Below are positions 57,007 to 64,000 of a stretch of DNA of 64,000 nucleotides, piece by piece (the stretch's first letter is position 1; every line of letters starts with the position of its first letter). The stretch is from Filobasidium wieringae (lineage: Eukaryota; Basidiomycota; Tremellomycetes; Filobasidiales; Filobasidiaceae). The notes under the pieces were generated by a model. The model had not been told where the DNA came from. It searched no databases and saw only the letters and a program-made list of their open reading frames with translations. Both the position numbers and the translations under genes were made by a program. The stretch lies in NCBI GenBank assembly GCA_001600055.1, contig BCIV01000001.1, positions 1,171,774 through 1,235,773 on the forward strand. Reading direction: 5' to 3'.

Positions 57007-60000
57007 ATGAACAACTTTGGACTGCCTGATCTCGTTCAGGGGAACAGTAGAACCCCTAGTCCAGCAGCACTATACAACAGGTGAGATCTTACCGTGGTAC
57101 CTTCCTTTAACCCATTTGGAGCTGATCTCGAATCGAAATCAATCGTCGAGAAGGAACCACAACCTGGTCTCAACTGATTTGACGAATACCATGGCTGAAT
57201 CATACCAAAACTCATCAATGGGCGATCAGCCCAGAAAAGCTTATCGACCACCTGCACTCAGAACCCAGGGGCATCTACCTACTAGAAGCTTGGAAGAATT
57301 GAGCGATACTAGTGGAGATGAAGAAGGAGAGGCGGGGCTGGGATTGGGTAGCGGTTTCAATGCTGGTTATCGACGAGCCAGAGCTGGGTGAGTCATTGGT
57401 ACAAAATGCTCCTCGAGAGTGAGCGTTGACAAATGCTGAACCCTTGAATGTCTAGAACCATGCCTTCTACCCTGGACGCACCTCTATCCGGAGACCGATA
57501 TGGTCTTTCGGGAGATGGGGTAACGCCCACTGCTCCTACCCATAATCGTGATCTCTCGCTCGGTCGTACGGACTTGATGTCACGCTCCGGAGGTACTACT
57601 CCACTCAAACCTCGCAACTTCCCTTACGCTCGACCTGGACTTAGACATTCCAACTCGTCTGCCGCCGCGTTGACGACAGTAGGCTCACCCGGGAACGGGT
57701 TGAGCAGTTCGGAGGCGTTCCTTTCCGACGTAAATGGGAGGCTCAGAAGTGGAAGCTTGACACTTCCCGAGAACGTTGGAGGTGTTTCAAACGCCTTCGG
57801 CACAGGGTTCTCGAATACGTGGCTGCAGAACCCAGCAGGTAGGAGCTCCTTGCATCAAGTAACGAACGCTAGGGGTAATGCCAAGGGATTGCACCAAGTT
57901 GTTTCCCGAGAAAGCACCAGTTCAGGCAATTCAAGTGGAGGTGGGGAAGACAACTATGCGATCTCTCAATCCACCGTAGATTACCTGGGATTGGCGGATA
58001 ATATGGAAACCCCTCGAGCGGCTACTTTCGGATTTCAAGCTGCTCCACCTGCACCTCTGCCTTCGAATGGTGCGACCTTGACGGCTCAGCGAGCCATTCT
58101 GGATCAAGGTCCCACCACACCCAACGCGGCTATGGCAAGACATCGAGCCAGTACCGTCTCGGTCCAACCTAAATCTAGCGCTTCTTTCCAGGATCTCATT
58201 TCCGCTGCCAATCTCGGGCTTGATAGGGATCATACGAGACCTGTCGGGCTGTTCGAGTCCGCCGCAGCGCAGAGACAGGCTAATCTTGCTAGAAGCGAAA
58301 TGGAGGGGATGGAGTACCTCGATCATGGAAGAGATGCATCCTATGGTTCTCGCGGAAACTATGGCTTCGGCAGCGCGGGTGGTGCGGCCGCGATGAGGAA
58401 TGATGGACTTCTTTCCGGCCTTTCTAGTCTCGTCGGATCAAGGCCCAGAGCTACTACTATCAGCATGCTCGATCAACCTTCGGCACGACTAGGTAACGTC
58501 GGAATGCATGGTTCTGATCTCCTCGAAGGACTCGCGATGCCTTCCATGACTCCTCCTCCTCAGCATGCCGGTGCCAATCAAGGCGGCAGAAGGAGCGTTG
58601 TCAGTACTGTCGGTGGTGAGGAGAGAGATCCTTCGAGGAGGAGGGAGCGAGGTGAAAGCGCTCGTCCCGGTGCTGCTGGAGGTGATGGAATGTCCGCTGG
58701 CCAAACGCCTACCAGGAGCATTTGGCTGGGCAATCTGGATGTAATGACTACCGCCCAGGACCTGGCTCAGGTATTCATGGGTTACGGAGAGATCGAAAGT
58801 CTGCGATTATTGCCAGAGAAGGTCAGTGTGGGAGATAGGCACGCAGCCAAGATCAGTACTTATTTTTTGCCATGTTCGATTGTAGTCCTGCGCTTTCGTA
58901 AACTTTATCGATCGAAACGATGCCATCCGCGCGAAAGAAGACGTGCAGCTTCGAATGCACAACCTTATTCCCAGCTTATCCGATACGCCGATCCGGATTG
59001 GATTCGGTAAGATCGATTCGGTCCCGACCGCTCAACCTTCAGCATCGACTCAGCAGTACTCGATGAGTAATTCGAGTGCCTCCAGTTTGGCTGGTCAGAG
59101 CGATGTTGAATCGGACACCGAATCGGTCGTCGGATATGCGCCGGAAAGGCAAGAAATGGGACGTAATGTCAAGGATGATGATGCTGACCTGCCCACCCGT
59201 GCGATTTGGGTTGGCAACTTGCCCGCGCATGTCAGTTCGGCGACGTTAATGAGCGTGTTCTCGCCCTTTGGTATCATCGAAAGTGCTAGAATCCTGGCCA
59301 GCAAGCAATGCGGTTTCGGTACGTTACGAAGCCATCGCTGCACTCTAAACACCTTCTGACCTAAAAGCTCTTGCAGTCAATTTCGATAGTCTTGAAGCGG
59401 CTTCATCCGCTCGCAATGCTTTGAACGGGCGCGAATTCCTTGGAAGTGAGATTGGGCCGATCAAGGTTGGATACGCTCGTGCGCCTAGCAACGGTCGCTC
59501 CGATGGGGCGTCCCCTTCCTCCAACAACTATCCATCATCGTTCGGAGCGAACAACATGGGCTTAGCCAACGGCAGGTCGAACGAGCCCACAAAGCCTGCC
59601 CGTGGCACAGCGGCGATGACCGTCGAAAACGTCGCAAACATTGAGAACTATGGTAGCAATTTGGTCATGGATCTGATCAACAAGGGTGACGACGATAGTG
59701 CGCCTGTACCCCAATCCATACAGGCTCAAGCAGAAAGATCGAATGCACCAAGCCCCGTCGAAGGGGATGTCAACGAGCAGCAAATGGTCATGGCAACTCT
59801 CAGTCAAGGCGACTCTAATCTTACCGCAGACGTACAGGCTGTTGGTAGTAAGCAAAATGGCTGCCGTTCTTGACGAGTGAGGAGTGCTGATCATTCTCTT
59901 TTCAACAGAACATTCGGAAAAGTCCGCTCTATATTATAGTTATATACCTGTCATTCCAGATCGAGCCCATTATCGCAAATTCGATCCAGCATCCCTCAAG

Positions 60001-61783
60001 GATATTCGGAGGCGCCTGGATGGCGGATATTGTGCTCCGGCTGAGGTTGACCAGATCGCACAAGACTTGATGGAGGATTGCACAACCGTAAGCTAACCCG
60101 TTCCAGGTCATGGGGATTACGCTGAAACGTATGTCGGAAACAGCTTGCCTCCGACTATATTGGCAACACTATCATCCAGAAGCTATATGCGAACACGACC
60201 AGTTCGATCCGTCTGGAGATGCTTCGGAGGATCGCACCTCAACTCGCGTTGACTGGAACGCATAAAAACGGTACATGGGCAGCACAGAAGATAATCGAAT
60301 GTGCTACTTCAGAAGAAGAGATGTCTATCATCGCTCGAAGCTTGTCGCCCTACGTACCTCCACTCAGTGCAGATAGCTACGGAAACTACCTGGTTTCTGC
60401 TTGGTGAGTCGCTACTCGTTCTGTTCTGGCAGTAGACGCGGAACTTACGAGATGCATATCTAGTTTGCGGTTCCCCTCTCCTCATAATGGCTTTGTTTAT
60501 GACGCGATGGTAGATCGAACCTGGGATATCGCTCAAACGAGATTCGGAGCTAGGTGTATGAGGACCTGTTTGGAGAGTCCCCATACATCGTTCTTCCAAA
60601 AGGTGAGTCATCGGAAGTAAATTCTCTGTCTGAATATGCCAGCCTGACCGAGTCTCTCCCTTCATCCAGAAACGTCTTGCAAGCGCTATTATTCTGCATT
60701 CGATTCCGCTTGCTACCAACCCTAATGGAGCCTTGTTGCTAACCTGGTTGATGGACGCCAACGAACTTCCTGGTCGTTATGGCTTGTTAGCCAGCCGTCT
60801 TGCTAGTTTTGCTCAACACTTAGCGAACCACAAACTGGCCTCTCTCACAGTCCTCCGAAGTAAGCCCTAGTCTTTGTAGCAGGCCTCGATGTATGCTAAC
60901 TATTCTCTACTTCTCAGTTGTCAACCAAAAGAATGAACCAGAAGCCGCGAAAACCATGCTGAACGCCATCTTTCATTCACCTAACGATCAAGTCTTGCGG
61001 GAGATCCTCCAGGATCAAGTGCACGGAGCTCATGCGATCGCCAAAATCGTTACATCCGACACTATCATATCGGCAGAAGACAGACCTGCGGTGATTGCTG
61101 CGTGCAAAAGGGTGCTCGAGACCATGCGCAACGTCGCCGGACTGACCTACAAACGCTTGCTAGAGGAATGTGGCTTACCCGTTCCTGCTCACTCTGCAAA
61201 CAACGCCAGGAACCTCAACCGACGCGACAACGGGCCACGATCTCGTGAGAACAACCACAACCCTCAAATGTACCGCAATCGAGGTTTCGCTGGCGAGAAC
61301 AATCAGCATATGGGCAACTACGGGCAGTATGGCATGGTCCCTGATATGAACCAGATGATGAGCTCCATGCAGGCCTTCCAGCTCGGACAAGGAATGACAG
61401 GAAGCTTGAGCCCGTCGATGATCAACCATAACAGCTTTGGGCAAGCTATGAGTCCGGGTCTGCCTCCCATGTCACCGACGCCGACCTTAGGCTCGTTCGC
61501 TACACCTCATGCGCAGTTGATGAGTCCCAATTCTGATCCTTTCAATCCAGTGAGTTTGCAGTATGACCATCAATAAGGACGAGGCCGTACTGACCTTGTC
61601 AAACTTCAGTTCGCTTCTCCATCACAGTTGCCGCGGAACCCTAATGGCCCGATACGTTATCCCACGCCATTGCATCGTAATCCCACAGCTTTCGATCTAT
61701 CTCCTAGTCTCGCTGGCCTGGGTATGCAGTCCACTGCTGACGATATCCCTCGAAGCGTTTTCCCCGGATTTGCACCTACCTAA
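57007..61783 (+). CDS. PUF-family RNA-binding protein with two RRMs (Jsn1/Puf1-Puf2-like)
   Basis: Cytoplasmic mRNA regulator of the Jsn1/Puf2 branch, which binds 3' untranslated regions and often localises to mitochondria or the plasma membrane. Start at 57007 (MNNFGLPDLVQGNSRTPSPA), spliced by a CTGAT-branched intron to DLTNTMAESYQNSSMGDQP; 57191 is the fall-back start. The first 420 residues are Ser/Gly-rich and disordered. RRM1: RSIWLGNLDVMTTAQDLAQV, then FVNFIDRNDAIRAKEDV; RRM2: RAIWVGNLPAHVSSATLMSV, then GFVNFDSLEAASSARNALNG. The PUF repeats follow (LASDYIGNTIIQKLYANTTS, GTHKNGTWAAQKIIECATSE, DSYGNYLVSA, TRFGARCMRTCLES, VHGAHAIAKIV). The C-terminus is Met/Pro/Gln-rich and ends FPGFAPT at TAA 61781-61783. 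Over ten introns, one with a GTCAGT donor inside RRM1. Confidence 0.9.
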
Positions 61784-62615
61784 GAGGTATGTATCGAAAA
61801 TCACGTTGAAACGGTTGAATTCAAACTGAATCGCTTGAGTTTATTTGGCTTTGCAAGTTTTTAAGCTCTTTTCAAAACAGCACGTTCCTTCACGAATACG
61901 CTCAGGACTCTTGGTTCCCTTGTGGCCACCTCACGTACACATACGCTCCACCGACGTTTGCAGACTTCTTGACGAAATCTAGCTTGATATATCACAAATA
62001 CGCCTGAATCCATACCCCATTGTCACGCCTCTCTTTGCATGTATGACTACAGATGCCCGTGCGTGGCCACTTTTCACGACATTATGACATATCAGATATA
62101 GTTTAGGATAGCAGGCACTTGTCTTTCTCAAAATTTGCGTACGGAACAACGAGAGTTATGCAATACCGTGAAGCCAGGTTTTAAATTGTCACCTGCAGTA
62201 GCAATTTTACCTCGTCATCTTGCTGTAATCGAGTGAAGCCATCAAATAATTGGGGGCTTCAAGCTTCCAACAAGCGAAGCCACAAATAATCGTTTTCAGC
62301 GTTTCATCATCCGCTGCCTAGACGATGGCGTACCTTGCAACAAGATCCCCGGTTCTGCTCAACAGCAGTCAAGTGTGGTGGGACCAAGATTGGTGCTGTT
62401 GCGTTGTTGCAAGTATTTCAGGGAGGAGCTGGTTTCGAACGAGCAAGAGTTTATCCGGGCGCCGCATCGATTCGCGTCGCCTCGGTCGCCTCCGCGCAAA
62501 AGTCGGATCGAGCGTCAAATCAGGTTCAATTCAATTCAACAAAACTCAATCAACTTGCAAAGCTTCAAGACCAACACCAATCCACTTGACGATCTCTTCT
62601 CGCAAACAAACACCC
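61784..62615. promoter_or_regulatory. Gap between PUF stop and cytochrome c heme lyase start
   Basis: This 832-base stretch holds the PUF 3' untranslated region and the next promoter. The frame of the heme lyase stays open upstream from 62325, beginning with an ATG, but the sequence there lacks family resemblance. Confidence 0.4.
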
Positions 62616-63685
62616 ATGGGTCAATCCACATCGCTCCCAACCAACGCGCCTGCTGCACCAGCCATGCCTCATCCGCCTGCTGCAGCTGGAACTCCCCCTC
62701 CCGAATGTCCCATGCATGCAGGCAACACGGCTGCTTCGAAATACGTACCCACCGATGATCAACCTACCACAAGACCGACAGCACCAGCAGCCAAGCCCGC
62801 ACAATGCCCTATCGATCACGAGAGCAAGAGCGCCAAAGACGCTATCAACCCTCTCAATCAAATGCCCTTGCTTTCGCACGAAAAAGCACCTAACCAAGTG
62901 ATCGACCTTCCGACAAATCGAACAGCTAGTACCATCCCTCGTCCTCCCGCTTCCGCTTCCCTCCCCTCTGCCGCATCTTCTTCCTCAGCACCATTGTCAG
63001 ACCCAAGTAACCCGTACAACACCTCCCCCAACACGGACGATACCAAGGTCTGGGAATACCCATCGCCCCAGCAATTCTATAATGCCCTCGTCAGGAAAGG
63101 ATGGGAGACGCCTGAGGAGCATGTCGAGACAATGGTGGAGATTCACAATTTCTTGAACGAGGAGGCATGGGATGAAGTTCTCGGATGGGAGAAGAAGCGA
63201 CGAGGGTGAGTTATATATGCTGCTGGAAAGTCAACATATCAACAGACGAGCTTATGTATCGTTCTGTCCGGCTTGTAGAGGTGCCATGTCACAACTCGCA
63301 AAATTCCAGGGTCAGCCCGGTAAACGATCGCCTAAAGCTCAGATCCATTTGGCCTTGGGCAAATTCTTCCCATCTAAATTCAAGTAGGAGCCTTGTCTTG
63401 TTCATTCCTTTCCACGGCCCCAGCTGACATCTTCCTTCGCTACCTTTTCCTATTTGCAGCACCGAACCTCCTTTCGATAGGCACGACTGGATCGTCCACC
63501 GCCCAGTCCCTTCGGACCCAACGGGTCCCGCTACCGAACTGCGTTACGTTATCGATTACTACTCCGGTCCTCCTGATGATGAAGGCAACCCAGTCTTCTA
63601 TTTGGACGTCAGGCCTGCGGTGGACAGCGTGGGAGCTCTTGGGATGAGGTTAGGTGCGGTGTTTGGGGGGTTGTTTGGAAGGTAG
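62616..63685 (+). CDS. CYC3: Holocytochrome c synthase (cytochrome c heme lyase)
   Basis: Intermembrane-space enzyme that attaches heme to apocytochrome c. Exons 62616-63205, 63279-63383 and 63460-63685 close to 306 residues. The N-terminus [20 protein letters not shown] starts with MG as in human HCCS, and two CP heme-regulatory motifs follow (PECPMHAG and QCPIDHESK). The synthase domain contains [60 protein letters not shown], the invariant [15 protein letters not shown] with the heme-binding His, [20 protein letters not shown] and [21 protein letters not shown] longer frame upstream (from 62325) is not used. It could also be a c1-type (Cyt2) paralogue; the presence of both CP motifs favours c-type. 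Confidence 0.93.
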
Positions 63686-64000
63686 AGTCCATTGAGAAGT
63701 TGTGGATCGGGTGATGATATATATGCGTAAACCACTCCCACACGGAACAGCGAGGTGAAACTCGATGCTAGGCTGGTTCGGCTGGCTTAGTGACTGTTAC
63801 TGTCCCGGTCCTCTTGATTTCTGCACGTTACGTCGGGAAGTCTATTTCGAGGCAGTATACAGCGCCGATACAAGAGACGAAAATCGATCGGTTCATCGAG
63901 TGTGGTGTGTCCGTAAACGTCTTCCGCCATACGTCGAACATACAATTCCCCCTTCCCTCATCGCTGTCACCACCTGCGCGAGGCTGAAGATGGATATACT
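63686..64000. other. Right-edge stretch with no supported gene
   Basis: This 315-base edge holds the 3' untranslated region of the heme lyase gene. Two - strand frames are open toward the edge (for example DVWRKTFTDTPHSMNRSIFV), so the next gene may begin or end here, but I cannot choose between frames. Confidence 0.35.

Noticed and set aside
63686..64000. Open - strand frames at the right edge
   Set aside because: Two frames compete, and the window ends before a decision is possible.
1..64000. A gene cluster acting as one new system (defence, biosynthetic or mating-type locus)
   Set aside because: The neighbours are conserved housekeeping genes from unrelated pathways. No polyketide, peptide synthetase, transporter-regulator, pheromone or homeodomain genes were seen, and MCM1 alone does not mark a mating locus.

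Overview
The window looks like an ordinary, gene-dense euchromatic segment of a basidiomycete yeast, most likely a tremellomycete (Cryptococcus/Kwoniella-like). This is inferred from four things seen in the sequence: many short introns per gene (about 40-80 nt) with clear ctgac/ctaac branch points; small intergenic gaps; the gene repertoire (fungal CipC/DUF3759, Cps1-type vacuolar peptidase, separate NAA15 and PRP28); and basidiomycete-style low-complexity tails. I see no transposon, rRNA, tRNA, CRISPR or bacterial-type operon. Splice models were built by hand from frame closure plus family similarity; exon edges given are those I could resolve.

Layout. 1-214: 3' end of an unidentified + strand gene. 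841-3113 (-): SEC20 and a small unidentified gene. 3311-6785 (+): NAA15/NAT1. 7023-8069 (-): an HMG-box protein, divergent from MIP1 (8488-13370, +, mitochondrial DNA polymerase gamma). 13548-18077 (-): NSE4, a CipC-like protein and a THYN1-type EVE-domain protein. 18904-23092 (+): MCM1 and methylthioadenosine phosphorylase. 23265-27282 (-): AP-2 alpha adaptin. 27622-32520 (+): an orphan membrane protein and a Cps1-like carboxypeptidase. 32673-34063 (-): RNA1 (RanGAP). 34324-35990 (+): mitochondrial asparaginyl-tRNA synthetase. 36126-44251 (-): an orphan membrane protein, an Ariadne RBR ligase and VPS34. 44655-45723 (+): a GPATCH4/Tma23-like protein. 46223-47479 (-): CSN7. 47793-50502 (+): PRP28. 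50780-52475 (-): a Nudix hydrolase. 52744-54023 (+): IST1. 54203-54833 (-): TFIIA gamma. 55214-55973 (+): a small membrane protein. 57007-61783 (+): a two-RRM PUF protein. 62616-63685 (+): holocytochrome c synthase.

The genes alternate strand almost one by one, giving many divergent pairs with 200-400 bp shared promoters and many convergent pairs with 130-280 bp between stop codons. They are housekeeping genes of unrelated pathways: trafficking (SEC20, AP-2, VPS34, IST1), mitochondria (MIP1, AsnRS, CYC3), chromatin/transcription (HMG box, MCM1, TFIIA, NSE4), protein modification (NAA15, RBR, CSN7) and RNA (PRP28, PUF, G-patch). I found no cluster that behaves as one system. The most unusual content is in the splicing: two probable GC-AG introns, several very small exons (4, 9, 11, 12 and 16 nt) and repeated GTCAGT 5' splice sites.
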